This document shows positions 43,256 to 55,094 of a stretch of 64,000 nt of DNA, piece after piece (within the stretch, counting starts at the first letter, position 1; each line of letters opens with the position of its first letter). Source of the DNA: Tethya wilhelma (lineage: Eukaryota > Porifera > Demospongiae > Tethyida > Tethyidae); contig CAXIPT010000076.1 of the NCBI GenBank assembly GCA_964030475.1, positions 24,338 through 88,337 on the forward strand, written 5' to 3'. The position numbers and the translations under genes are program-made. The notes beneath the pieces are model-generated. The model ran no database searches. It was not told where the DNA came from and was given only the letters and a program-made list of their open reading frames with translations.

Positions 43256-46200
43256 TACTAGATGGCCTTCTCAGTAGAAGTGTTGTAGCTGTGACCTGCA
43301 GCTGAATACAAAGGATGAATGTGATCAACAAAATAAGGGATACAATACCCATCGATCTATAAAGTTTGTCAGAGTGCTGCAATTGATGTTGTAGATTTAA
43401 GGAGAAATGCATGCATGTGTGTGTCAGTGGGGGCTCAGAAGAGTATGTGTGTCGTTTCCCACGTAAGATTCTTGTGGATTAACATTTTTAAAAAAAATTC
43501 TTCTGCTGTGGATTATTGTACTGTTTGTTTTTGTTTTATGATTACAGCAAATTAAGTGTTAAATGAAGGAGCAAACTAAAGGCAACAAGTTATCAAATTA
43601 AAGTATAATAATAGTCTAGCAATCATACATTTTAATTCACAAATGTTCACTAGGCTTCCTCAACCTCAAGTACAGTGGCACGGTGTTGCCTACATTGAAC
43701 ATTAATCCTTTTACTTTTCCACCTTTTCCATCTCCTGCTCTCTTCAGGGGAATACAGACCTCCTGTGACTTTAAACCGTTCTGCCACGAGTGTACATAAT
43801 GCATGTATGAGACAAACGTTTCACACCTATAATAATTATTATTACAGCACCTATGCATATAACGCTAATTACCTCTAATGGATCAAGTATTTTGATATCC
43901 TCTCTCCGGGGTGTAGTGGCCCATTCTTGTGCGAGTTCCTGCTTTGCAAAAAGCAGTCAGCCATGGATTGGCTCAGAGCTTAAGCATCAGCACAAAAATC
44001 TACCAGGATCAAATCACATTTCTTGATTCCTGGCTTGAATACTACTGTACTAGTCTGGCAGGCCAGATGTTTGAGAGGGGGGGAAAGGACATCGGGTAAA
44101 AGTGGCCCAGTTTTTGTGTACAATCAGGATTTCATTAACCATGCCGTCACGTGAAAATTTTTTGTAAAGCTGTAGCTTTCTTCTTAGTGTACTCTAGTGT
44201 CTAGTAGCCATGAGTTTAAGCCATCTTCTACACACAAACAGTGAAAGTTTGGTCTTACAAAGCTCACGGACGTGGACTGTTCTTGGATGATAATTATACA
44301 GTGGTATGGTCTCACATGACAAGAATGATCTAGTTGGTAGAAATTTGCCGGAAATTTTACCCCACAAAATACTGAAATCTGATTGGAGGTTAGAACATTC
44401 CGTGATTGCAAATGAAAACTGGGCCACCATCCTTTTCCCCCCTCTCAGACACGAGACTGGAATACTCCCAATCAATTATTATCTTCAACACCAAACCAGC
44501 ACCCTGAATGGAAAATATACGGATTTTAAATTCTGTATTATTGATGATATAATATTATTATCACTTCTTTTTTCATGATCAGCAAGATATATGGAGAAGT
44601 TTGGCTCAAAAAAGGACATTTGTGCTAATTAGGGCATTCTTTGATCCCCAAAGATGGCGATTACAAGTATTCATCACCTTATTCATGGTGCTGAGCATGG
44701 CAATTTTAGTTCACCCTGAGGCTTTACTGAGCACTGGCTTTAAACAGCCAATAAAATTACCCAATGTTGTAATTCTATAAGCATTCCTTGTACATGAACA
44801 TGCATCTTTGCATATCATCACCTTAACGAGGTTTTTGACTATTAGCAAGTTCTCTGTTCAAGCTAAAGACTAAATTCCACTGATATAATGAACAATTATT
44901 CGAAAAAAAAAAAGGAATGGTTATTAGATTAAGCGAGCTCATTCCCGTGTCTACAATGTCATTGAGCTAAGTTGGGATATGAACATAAGGTGACACAGTG
45001 AAATGAACTCACTTAATCTAACAACCATTCCTATTTTGTTTTTTCACTTTTTTGATGCTTGTTTTTTTGTACTAAATAAGGACAGACAAAGTGTTTTTGT
45101 GGAATACTGCATACTCTGCACATAGTAAGAGGAAGGTCTTTTTAGGCTTGCTTGGCTAGGTCATGTATATGCTTGGCACACTATAGCAAAGGTCGCATTT
45201 GAGTTTAATCAGTAAAGATGTAAATAAAAATTATTTTAAAGTAGAGTGTGCCATTCTATAATGAAATCAATCTTTGAACAAGATGTCAAATGCCAGTTTC
45301 CAATGCAGCATACTTACATATTCAGCAATAGTAATGGCTATATGCAGAGGTTGAGATTCAAGTCCACTATAGTAAAAATTTCAAAAAAATAAGTAGTGTA
45401 GGAATTGGAAGGGTGGCAAAAAGTATTGGAACAAGGCCTGGTCTCCATTTCGGCACATGACTACTTCATTTTTATCCTTGATCCCTCATATAGATCTTCA
45501 GTGTCGTAAATGCAATGATCTGTATAACAGTACCAGTACCATAGCTTATTAATTATTGCATATAGGTTCAAATTCCTACTGGCTAAGAAGCGAGTAAAAT
45601 ATAAAAGACAGGTAATTAACTAGATTGCCGGGTAAACGTTGGGTATAAAAATGGAGTAGTCATGTGCCGAAATTGAGACCATGCCTTGTTCTAATACTTT
45701 TAACCGCCCTTCCCATTCATACACTATTTATTTTTTGAAATTTTTATCACTTGTTTATATACTTTTGTCAACACTACAAAAATCCTGAGTAGCAGCTATA
45801 CGTGTACTACATCATACTGAAGAATCTAATGCGCATCCGCATAATAATGCCACGTGGATAATGACTTTTGAACTCTACCTACAAAGATGGCTGCATTGTT
45901 GTACATGAATTTATACACTAAGTTTCAAAGCTTTCTAGTTTTTGTTTAGGCCTATTTAAAGTTATAATTAGTATAAAGTAATGTATAGTACCTATGAAAG
46001 GAACTTATACTTTGTGCTGTCAAAGTTGGCTCAACATATTCTTGTTCTTTAGAAATCCTTTTCAAGTAAGTCATGAAGTTAGGAAGGAAGTAAGTACGTA
46101 CATTAGGAGAACAAATATGGCACTATGAGGGCTTCCCACTAGCGCTTTCTACGAGTGCTGAGAAAAGTTTTGGTGAGTTTTAGGCCTTGCATGCAGTTGG

Positions 46201-46337
46201 TATGCTGTCAGTGAGAGCCTCTGAGAAACTTTGATGGTTTAATTTTGTTTTACTAGATTTTTATGGTGACCAACATTTTGTATTGTATCTATGGGCCCAT
46301 TCCTACTATACGTACTACCGTAAGTATGATAGGTGTA

Positions 46338-46410
46338 ATGAACTGAGAATAAACAAAGTGTACTGAACTGAAGTAATTATAATATACCGACAATGTTACA
46401 GGCCTGGCTG
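46338..46410 (+). pseudogene. Scrap of a paralogue of the secreted-protein gene (3' end only)
   Basis: TAATGAACTGAGAATAAAC ... GTACTGAACTGAAGTAAT ... GACAATGTTACAGGCC aligns with the last codons and 3' flank of the gene ending at 52236 (TAATGAACTCAGAATAAAC ... GTACTGAACAGAAGTAAT ... GACAATGTTTCAGGCC). Everything upstream of the last four or so codons is replaced by the end of an R3 repeat. Confidence 0.7.
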
Positions 46411-47784
46411 TGTGTGTATAAATTATTGATACACACAAAGCCTATGGCCTGTAACATTGTCAGTATATCATAATTAAACAAATAAACTTGTACATATATA
46501 TGTACAAGTAGTAAAAATCAGTAGGCATGCAGGTAAAATCTTTGTTAGATCATAAGACTTGGGCGTAAAAAAAATGAAGTAGTCATGTGCCGAAATTCCG
46601 AGTCTTGCCTTGCTTTTTACTGCACTGCCCATTCCTACACTGCTTATTTTTGCAAAATTTTTACTACTTGTTCATTATCTTTTTTCAACACTAAGGTGCA
46701 TGAAGGCTAGCAGAGACTGGTCAGTCTCTGAAAAAAGCATCCAGTAACAATGCGCATGCGCATTATATGTCTCTGGCAGAGGAGGGAGGACACGCTCGAA
46801 CATTTGGTAATCTTTGGTCGATTGCGGACTCAGTCTGGCATACAGGAAAATTTTTGAAGATTTTAAGCATGATATTCAAACTCATCACCCTTGCTTTAGT
46901 TAGAGGTCACTCTGTTTTCCATTTGGGCATTAGTGTATACATGTAAACCACATGTTATACTGACGACCTTTACCTACATAAAAATGGCTACATTACAGTA
47001 CAGAAATTTTTATAGGAGAATTGAAAGCTGCCTAGATTTTGTTTGGTAGCTTTTAGGCAGCAAACGAATATCAAAGAACATACTTCAGAAGAAATAAAGT
47101 TGACTGTGTACAGTCAAAGTTGGTTCAATGCCTTTTATTTTTCTGGAAATCGCGTTCAAGTAAGTCAGTTAGGAAGGGAGGGAGGGAGGAAGAAAGAAAA
47201 CAAAATTGCATTGTTGTGGCTTCTCACCAGCTCTCTCTCCAGAGTACTCTAGGAAGTTTCTGCCAGATTTCTTGGTGCATGCAGTTAGAAAACTACCTAA
47301 GGGAGGCCTCTATGCATGTTTGAAGGCTTAGCTATCTTTCTCTGAGAGTTTGAAGCACAAACATTTTGTATTGTGTCAATGGGACGGCCGGCCGATTCCT
47401 ACTATACGTACTACCATACGTATGATAGATAGTAGAACATGAATTTATACACTAAATTTCAAAGCTTTCTGCTTTTTGTTTAGGCCTATTTATGATGGAA
47501 ATGGGTATCAAGGAATGTAGTACCTACAAAAAGAACTTACTTTGTTCAGTCAAAGTTGGCTCAACCCATTCTAGATCTCTGGAAATCCTCAAGGAAGGAA
47601 GTACGTCTACGTACGTACCTTAGAGAACATTAATGGCACTATTATGACTTCCCACTAGCGCTCTCTGAGCAAGTTTGAATGTTTAAGTTTGTTTGAATAG
47701 ATTTTTATAGTGACCATTCAACATTTTATTACTGTGTCTATGGGACACGGTCAGCCCATTCCTACTATATGTACTACCATAAGT

Positions 47785-48405
47785 ATGATAACCATTTAGC
47801 ATAATATTGCTGTAAGATCTTTATAAAACAAGCCTCACTGACTCGTCAATGAAATAATGAATAGATATTCAACAATTTATCAATATCGTCCGAATACAAC
47901 TACAACGCACAATTGCACAGAATGAATAACAATATTGCTCAACTCAACCCTAGGTGGGCATGCATACACACCATGGCCGAGGGTTGACTATAGGAGAATC
48001 CCTCTATCACAAAAAAATAAAGTAGCAAAACAATACTAACATTAAATGACAGTTTTAGATGCTACCAAAAGCTGTTTGTACATATTATGGAACAATATGT
48101 AGCAATATATATAATACATCTAAAGACAGTTAGATGCTACCGAAAGCTGTTTGGCACATTATATGGAACAAAAGACTTATATGTAGCAATGCAATACTTA
48201 CAACAAAAGGCAGTAAGATGCTACCAAAAGCTGTTTGGACCCAAATTATGGAACATAATTTTGTGCATCAATTTTTGATATTGTCTATAAGTAGGTGTAT
48301 CCTTATATAGCTCGAACACAAAAGATATACAAGTGCATGTAAGCTTCAATCTGTATCAAATTTTTACAAGGAGCCATGGACATTGCAAGTGCACCCTAGC
48401 TTATC
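47785..48405. repeat. Duplicated upstream region of the secreted-protein gene, without the gene (copy 1)
   Basis: Parallel to 50945-51518 and 57395-58005. Shared landmarks: AATATTGCTGTAAGATCT, CTCAACCCTAGGTGGGCATG, CACCATGGCC, three spaced GATGCTACC(G/A)AAAGCTGTTT boxes each followed by a TATGGAACA/ATGTAGCAAT pair, GAACACAAAAGATATACAAG, and CATTGCAAGTGCAC. It stops at GCACCCTAGC, where a reverse R3 begins; in the complete locus a TATA box follows at that point. Confidence 0.75.
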
Positions 48406-49550
48406 ATAGGTACGGTAGTACGTAGGAATGGGTTGACTGTCCCATAGACACAATACAAAATGTTGGTCAGTTGCTGCATGAGAGGCTCTTACTGACAGAT
48501 TACCAACTGCATGCAAGGCCCAAAACTCACAAATTTTTTTTGGTAATTAGCACTTGTAGAGAGCGCCAGTACATGGAAAGCCCATAGTGCCATTAATTTT
48601 GTGCTGTCAAAGTTGGCTGAACACATTCTGGTTCTCTGGAATTCCTGCCAAGTAAGTCAGTTAGGAAGTACATTAGAGAACAACAAAGTAAGTTCTTTTC
48701 ATAGGCACTACATTCCTTGATAGTTGTTTTGATCATAAATATGCCTAAACAAAACTAGAAAGCTTTGAAAATAATTAAATTCAGGCCATTCAGCCATCTT
48801 GTAGGTACAGTTCAACCTTCATTGTCCACATGGCATTATTATGTGTATGCATGTGCATTAGCTTCTTCCAGCATTATAAAGTTATAGTGTATGACTGTAG
48901 TATATTGCTGCTACTCAAGCTTTTTGTAGTGACTAGCCAGTCTCTGATAGTTTCCACACTGCATGTAGTGTTGAAAAAAGTGGATGAACAAGACTTAGTA
49001 GTTTCAAAAAAGTAATTAGTGTAGGAATGGGCAGTTCGGTAAAAAATATTGGAACAAGGCATGTCTCAATTTTGGCACATGACTATTTCATTTTTATTCT
49101 TGATTCCTCATAATTATGAGACTGAGTGCTGCAAGTGTTTGCATGGAAATAATATACGTACTAATCAGCTGGCTATAAGCAGTAAACTATACAGACATGT
49201 GACTTAAGCTCCATGGACTGCCAGTCAAGAGACGGTTATAAAAAATAAAGTAGTCAGTGCCGAAATTGAAATATGTTTTGTTCAAATACTTTTTACCACA
49301 CTGCCTAGCTATACACTACTCATTTTTTTGAAATATTTCCTATATACTTGTTCATGCATTCACTTTTTTTCAACACTACAGTGTGGAGACTATCAGAGAC
49401 TGGTTAATCCCTAGAAAAAGTTTTAGTAGCAGCTACATATATATGTACACGTTATTATGCTGAAGGATGCTAATGTGCATGTGCATGATAATGCCACGTG
49501 GTTAATGACCTTTGAACTGATGGCTGCACATGTATTATAGTAGAACACAG

Positions 49551-50027
49551 TCTCTGATAGTTTAACATTCCAAGTCTAGCTAAACGAAGATTGTTCCTAC
49601 GACTGAGCTTTCTTTTTAACATTATTAAGGGTGTGTACAGTCTGCCACCAACCTCACAACATCTTCTGGAACTTCAAGTTTACCACCACTATTCCAGATC
49701 TCACAGCCATACATTGAAGGTTCCATTTGCCAGGACTAATTCATTCCTCAACTCCTTCTTTTGTGAGACGTTACGGCACTGGAACAGACTTCCATCACAT
49801 GTTGTAGACTGTCAAGATGCTGATCATTTTAAGAGTAAATTAGCTATCCACTTCAGGGACATGCACTAACTTTTATTGGTTAATGTAATGTACTCTATAG
49901 TATATAATATTTTTTTATGTTTTAACCTAGTACTCTAGGGTTTGCACTTGTATTAGCTTTGAGCTATTTGTAAATCCCTGCACTATATGCAATAAATAAA
50001 AAAAAATAAAAAAAAAAAAAAAAAAAA
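49551..50027 (+). mobile_element. 5'-truncated non-LTR retrotransposon (LINE) with poly(A) tail
   Basis: A 92-codon open frame (49591-49869) encodes the extreme C terminus of a reverse-transcriptase protein: FLFNIIKGVYSLPP ... SHTLKVPFARTNSFLNSFF ... RHWNRLPSHVV ... HFKSKLAIHF, the usual jockey/CR1-type ending. After a 110-bp 3' UTR comes an A-rich tail (49990-50027). It is flanked by AACACAG on both sides (49544-49550 and after the tail at 50026-50032), a target duplication. The catalytic part was never inserted, as is usual for LINEs. Confidence 0.85.
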
Positions 50028-50039
50028 CACAGAGGAAGT

Positions 50040-50500
50040 TTGACAGGGTTAAAAAAGTCAAGCAATTATTACAAAATTAATTCCAATGATGTGCGTAGAT
50101 AGAAATTGCTAATTTCTACGGTAACCACAAATGCACTGGGTAAGACGGTAAATCCCTCCTTCCATACAGTTATATGGCGCTAGTAGGAAAAACTTGGCAG
50201 CTGTTTAGTCCACTCCTACCCCTTGTATTTTTCTGCAAGACATTGCAACCTTTGACATTTCCATTGCAGAAAGAGTATGAAACCACACTTGAAAGGCATA
50301 ATTCCAGGACACTTTAGAGCCATATTCCAGGGGTAGGAGTGGACTAAACACTCGCTGTTTTTCTAACTAGAAATTGATAGAAACTGCTTTCCACCGCAAA
50401 TTATGCACGGGGTAAGATGGTAAATCCCTCATTCCATACAGTAATATGGCGCACATGATTAAAATTTTTGACCTTTTGACCCTGTTGAACCTCTTCTGAA
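50040..50500. repeat. Region with an internal inverted/direct repeat, no gene
   Basis: TAAGACGGTAAATCCCTCCT with CCATACAGTTATATGGCGC (50140-50190) recurs as TAAGATGGTAAATCCCTCAT with CCATACAGTAATATGGCGC (50407-50455). GGGTAGGAGTGGACTAAACA and its inverted partner also appear (50205-50225, 50332-50352), so the block has a foldback character. No ORF of interest. Confidence 0.55.
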
Positions 50501-51519
50501 TAGAACATGAATTTATACTCTAGTTTCAAAGCTTCCTAGTTTTTGTTTAGGTCTATAAGTATCAAGGTATGTAGTGCCCATGAAAAGAACTTACTTTGTG
50601 CTGTCAAGGTTGGCTCAACACATTCTGGTTCCTTTTCAAGTAAGTCAGTCAAAAAGAACGTAAGTATACGTAAGTAAGTACGTACGTTAGGAACACAAAA
50701 ATGGCACTATGGTGGCTTCCCACTATAGCGTTCTCTACGAGTGCTGAGGAAATGTTTTGTGAGTTTTACGCCTTGCATTCATTTCGTATTCTGTCAGTGA
50801 GAGCCTCTGACTAACTTTGAAGGATTAATTTTGTCTGACTAGATTTTTATAATGACCAAAATTCTATATTGTGTCTATGGGACAGTCGGCCCATTCCTAC
50901 TATATGTACTATACCGTACATATGATACTATACCGTAGGTATAATAATTTTAGAATAATATTGCTGTAAGATCTCTAATTTATCAATATATTCCAAATAC
51001 AACTATATACAATGCACAATTGCACAGACTGAACAACAATATTGCACAACTCAACCCTAGGTGGGCATGCATGCACACCATGGCCAAGGGTTAACAAGGA
51101 GAATCCCTCTATCACAAAAAAAATAAAGTAGCAAAACAATACTAACATTAAACGACAGTTATAGATGCTACCAATAGCTGTTTGTACAAATAATGGAACA
51201 ACTGATTTTATGTAGCAATGTAATAATACATCAAACAACAGTTAGATGCTACCGAAAGCTGTTTAGCACATTATATGGAACAAAAGACTTATATGTAGCA
51301 ATACAATACTATACATCAAACGACAATAAGATGCTACCAAAAACTGTTTGGACCCATTTTATGGAACATAATTGTGTACATCAACTTTTGGTATTGTCTA
51401 TAAGTAGGTGAATCCCTATAGCTCGAACACAAAAGATATACAAGTGCATGTTACAGTAAGCTTCAATCTGTATCAATTTTTGCAAGGAAACCATGCACAT
51501 TGCAAGTGCACACTAGCAT

Positions 51520-51527
51520 TATATAAA
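51520..51527 (+). promoter_or_regulatory. TATA box of the secreted-protein gene
   Basis: TATATAAA at 51520-51527, 137 bp before the chosen ATG at 51664, followed by GGGCC. The region upstream (50945-51518) is the repeated unit with three GATGCTACC-type boxes, which are candidate binding sites. The TATA and everything downstream are missing from the other two unit copies. Confidence 0.6.
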
Positions 51528-51663
51528 GGGCCGAATTGGTATATGATGTTACATTCATCAATGTAAGTCGATCAGACTCTATTATTATACCAATCAATCC
51601 CGAAATTCTTCGATAATACTTCAAGTTCAACTCAAAATCGACAAACTGGTGCAGCAAAACACA

Positions 51664-52236
51664 ATGCAGTTTGTGCTTACGCTACTAGTGTTCGGCATGG
51701 CAGTGTGTCTTACTCACAGTGCCTCACTTATTCAGGAGGATGCTGTTTATGGTGAGCTTAACTTAGATGAGGAAAAAATTGGAGATGACAACAATCTACC
51801 TAAGGCCATGCAACTTACTGGGTTGGGGGATGTGTACAGGGTGACTGGAACGCTTTACATCTATTACACGGAAGATGATCCTGGACCACACTATGAACCA
51901 TATGGAAGTGTACAAGTTCATGTGGGAGGCTTAGATTATAATGTTTGGAATATTGGCCGTGATGATTTGGATGTTGCCTTGGGTCAAAGAGTCGAAGCAC
52001 CATTTGTAGTACCACCAGTTTTCAGTGTAACTCCTTTGAGTATTAGTGGAAATATAAGGGAAGCTGATGGAGGTGCCAACCCTGATGACGATATTGCGCA
52101 TTTCAATCAAAATATCAATCTTCAAGATGTCATGTTTCCAAAGAAGCATACCTACACGTTCAGGGATAGTGATGGCTATGCACAGGTTGAGGTTCAAGTC
52201 CATAAAATACAGCTTGGTTTAATGAACTCAGAATAA
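51664..52236 (+). CDS. Small secreted protein, 190 aa, single exon
   Basis: The start is the ATG at 51664: MQFVLTLLVFGMAVCLTHSA is a classic signal peptide, with cleavage likely after residue 20. The mature part has no cysteine, so it has no disulphides. It opens with an acidic stretch (SLIQEDAVYGELNLDEEKIG), then alternating short hydrophobic and acidic segments (YRVTGTLYIYYTEDDPGPHY, GSVQVHVGGLDYNVWNIG, PLSISGNIREADGG, YAQVEVQVHKIQL) that suggest a beta-sandwich, with D-rich loops that could bind calcium. The polyadenylation-like AATAAA overlaps the stop codon. A TATA box lies upstream. I do not recognise the family. Context is repeats on both sides and scraps of relatives, so it is probably the surviving member of a small array. 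Confidence 0.75.
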   Translation: MQFVLTLLVFGMAVCLTHSASLIQEDAVYGELNLDEEKIGDDNNLPKAMQLTGLGDVYRVTGTLYIYYTEDDPGPHYEPYGSVQVHVGGLDYNVWNIGRDDLDVALGQRVEAPFVVPPVFSVTPLSISGNIREADGGANPDDDIAHFNQNINLQDVMFPKKHTYTFRDSDGYAQVEVQVHKIQLGLMNSE

Positions 52237-52714
52237 ACAGTGTGTACTGAACAGAAGTAATACTGACAATGTTTCAGGCCTATAGGCATTGCATGTAAAA
52301 TATAATCTAATATTATCTATAGCCATTTAGCATAATATTACTCCTGTAGAATCTCTAAGTAAAAGTTGAAACTTTTTTTCATTTTTGTGGCTGTTTTTCT
52401 AATTTATTTTTTCTTTATTTGTTTTTGTAAACTGAGGCCATTGATTGTCAGTAAGCAATTTAAACAGTTGAAAAATATAACAAATAATCAATTGTGAGCC
52501 AAAATGTTGTTACGCCCTACGAAGTGCAGCTTAATGGTTATAGCTGCAATGAGATAATGATGTGACACCGTGTACACATCATCATTAAAGTTTGGTGATT
52601 CTTATTGAATTAAACAAAACAAATTTTGTGCATTAAAATCACTATCAGTTCAGTTCAAGGTGGCGGGGAAAATGGCCATAAATATTTGACGTCGAATGCA
52701 GGCATATAATATTC

Positions 52715-53200
52715 CCAGTACGGTAGTACTGGGTATATAGGAATGGCACGGATGGCCCATTAGCGCAATACAAATATTCACGCTAATAACTCTGCAAAAA
52801 CTGAGCACTTGGCACTAAAAGGCTTCTAAAGCTATTATTTAGCTTTTCCTCCTTCTAATGAGCCCAAAAACATGGCCTAAAACCATCGCTAAAGTACCAA
52901 ACTAAAATATGCTAAACCTCCAATTTTCTCCATCTTCTTATTTCTTCTTCTTCCGGCTTCTTATTCTTTTACGTTGGCAAGAGTTTTCTCAGAGACCGCT
53001 CGCTTTCAGAAGCTGATTCTTGAAAGAATAAACTTGGTTTCATTGTCTTCAATCGCTTTTGCCATCGTTTTTTTGTGTCTCTCATTTAGTCGCTAGATAC
53101 AAAGCGAAAAGCGTCTTCTCCATATGGCGGCCATTAATTTCTAAACTCATGCATCATTAATAAGCTGGTGAGTCTAAGTACCCTTTCCATATTCAAGTGT
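52715..53200. repeat. Dispersed repeat R1, copy C (reverse)
   Basis: Reverse complement of 10905-11262 plus the adjoining left part: CCCAGTACGGTAGTACTGGG, GGAATGGCACGGATGG, GCGCAATACAAATATTCACG, CAATTTTCTCCATCTTCT, GCTTTCAGAAGCTGATTCTT and GCGTCTTCTCCATATGGCGG in that order. No transposon is inserted in it. 52240-52714 shows only the 3' flank of the secreted-protein gene. Confidence 0.82.
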
Positions 53201-54125
53201 GCGATATTTGAAATCTATTGCCGGCAAGCATGCAGTGCTCCAAGTTCTGGTTCTGTTCAATCCTCTCGTTCTCTGTGTTTAGTTCTTCAGTAGGAAAGTT
53301 ATTTGGAGTTAACAAGACACACATACATAAATCACGTTTTCAGCTGGGAGTTTCAGAGTTTCAACTGTCTGCAAGGCATGTCCAACAGTGCCCAGCACGG
53401 TGACTGGTAGGTGGGTGTGTAGCTAGGGCTATTAGTAAGTTCTCTGTTCAAGCGCTAAAGACTAAATTCCACTGATACTATGAACAATTATTCGAAAAAA
53501 AATAGAACAAACAAGCATAAAAAACATTAGAAATGAAATGCAAACATAGGAATGGCCAAATCGTAAAAAAGTGAGCAAACAAGATAGGAACAGTTGTTAG
53601 ATTAAGCGAGTTCATTCCTGTGTCTACAATGTCATTGAGCTCAGTTGGGATATGAACATAAGGTGACACAGTGAAATGAACTCACTCAATCAACAACCAT
53701 TCTTTTCTTGTTTTCTCACTTTTTGAGGCTTGTTTTTTTATACTAAATAGGGACAAACAAAGTGTTGTTGTGGAATACTGCATGCTCTGCACATAGTAAG
53801 AGGAAGGTCTATTTAGGCTTGCTTGGGTAGGTCATGTATATGCATGGCACACTATAGCAAAGGTCACAATGTCATTTGAGTTTAATCAGTAAAGATGTAA
53901 ATAAAAATTAAGTAAAGTAGAGTGTGCCCTTCTATAATGAAATCAATCTTCGAACAAGATGTCATGCAAATGCCAGTTTCCAATGCACCATACTTACAAG
54001 TTCAGCAATAGTGATAGCTATGCATAGGTTGAGATTCAAGTCCACATAATACACTTACTATAGTGAAAATTTCAAAAAAATAAGTATTGTAGGAATGTGC
54101 AGGGTGGCAAAAAGTATTGGAACAA

Positions 54126-54492
54126 CACGGGGCGTAGCCAGGGGGGGCTCAGGGTGCTTGAGCACCCCCTTTGCCACTGAGCGGAAGCGCAAAAACCATT
54201 AATAATTAGATTTATTAATAAGTAATCAAGCCTTTAAAAATCTGTATTTCTTACATGTTTGTTGCTTGAAGCTATTTTCCAATGTCTGAGCTCTTGATAA
54301 ACAAACTTCAGAACCGTTTAATTCACGCTAGGTCGATTGAAAGCGCTCAGCAGCTAGCTTCCAGCAATAGTTCAAAGGTAGTGATATCGGTCACATGACC
54401 CAAAAGTGGGCATGGCACCCCCAAAATTTTAGCCGCGCTTCGCTCGCACGGTTTTAGCACCCCCTTACTCTAAATCCTGGCTACGCACCTGG
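54126..54492. mobile_element. hAT-like MITE
   Basis: The left end CACGGGGCGTAGCCAGG and the right end CCTGGCTACGCACCTG are inverted and resemble hAT termini (CAGGGGCGTAGCCAGG type). GAACAA occurs immediately outside both ends, part of an expected 8-bp duplication. Copy 1 of the segmental duplication shows the empty site (TTGGAACAAGGCCTGG near 45430). About 367 bp, GC-richer than its surroundings; no transposase. Confidence 0.78.
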
Positions 54493-55094
54493 AACAAGGC
54501 ATATCCATGGTCTGAATTTCGGCACATGACTACTTCATTTTTAACCTTGATCCCTCATATGGATATTCAGTGTTGTAAATGCAATGATCTGTATAATGGT
54601 ACCGGTACCATAGCTTATTAATTATTGCATATAGGTTCAAATTCCTATTGGCTAAGCAGTGAGTAAAATATAAAAGACAGGTAATTGACTAGATTGCTGA
54701 GTAAAAGTTGGTTATAAAAATGAAGTAATCATGTGCCGAAATTGAGACCATGCCTTGTTCCAATACGTTTTAGAACCCTGCCCATTCCTACACTATTTAT
54801 TTTTTTGAGATTTTTACTACTTGTTTATTTAATTTTATCAACACTACAGTGTGGAGACAAGTAGAGATTGGTTAGTCCCTACAAAATCCTGAGTAGCAGC
54901 TATACATGTACTACATCATACTGAAGAATCTAATGCGCATCCGCATAATAATGCCACGTGGATAATGACTTTTGAACTCTACCTACAAAGATGGCTGCAT
55001 TGTTGTACATGAATTTATACACTAAGTTTCAAAGCTTTCTAGTTTTTGTTTAGGCCTATTTAAAATTGAAATTAGTACTAGCAAATGCCTACGA

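Larger units (their letters stand above)
44836..49510. repeat. Segmental duplication, copy 1
   Basis: Corresponds in order to 53425-59165: AGCAAGTTCTCTGTTCAAGC, a 110-bp hairpin (44915-45026, arms ATTAGATTAAGCGAG / CTCACTTAATCTAA), GGAAGGTC, an R2 foldback (45368-45762), an R3 copy (45848), R4 (about 46770-47430), R3 (47430), the promoter-like unit (47785-48405), reverse R3, and R2 again (49005-49340). Copy 1 has about 600 bp (46050-46765) that copy 2 lacks. It contains no intact gene. Confidence 0.82.

Noticed and set aside
44194..44475. Overlapping minus-strand ORFs at 44184-44475
   Set aside because: No motif, no splice context, overlapping frames of equal quality; not supported.
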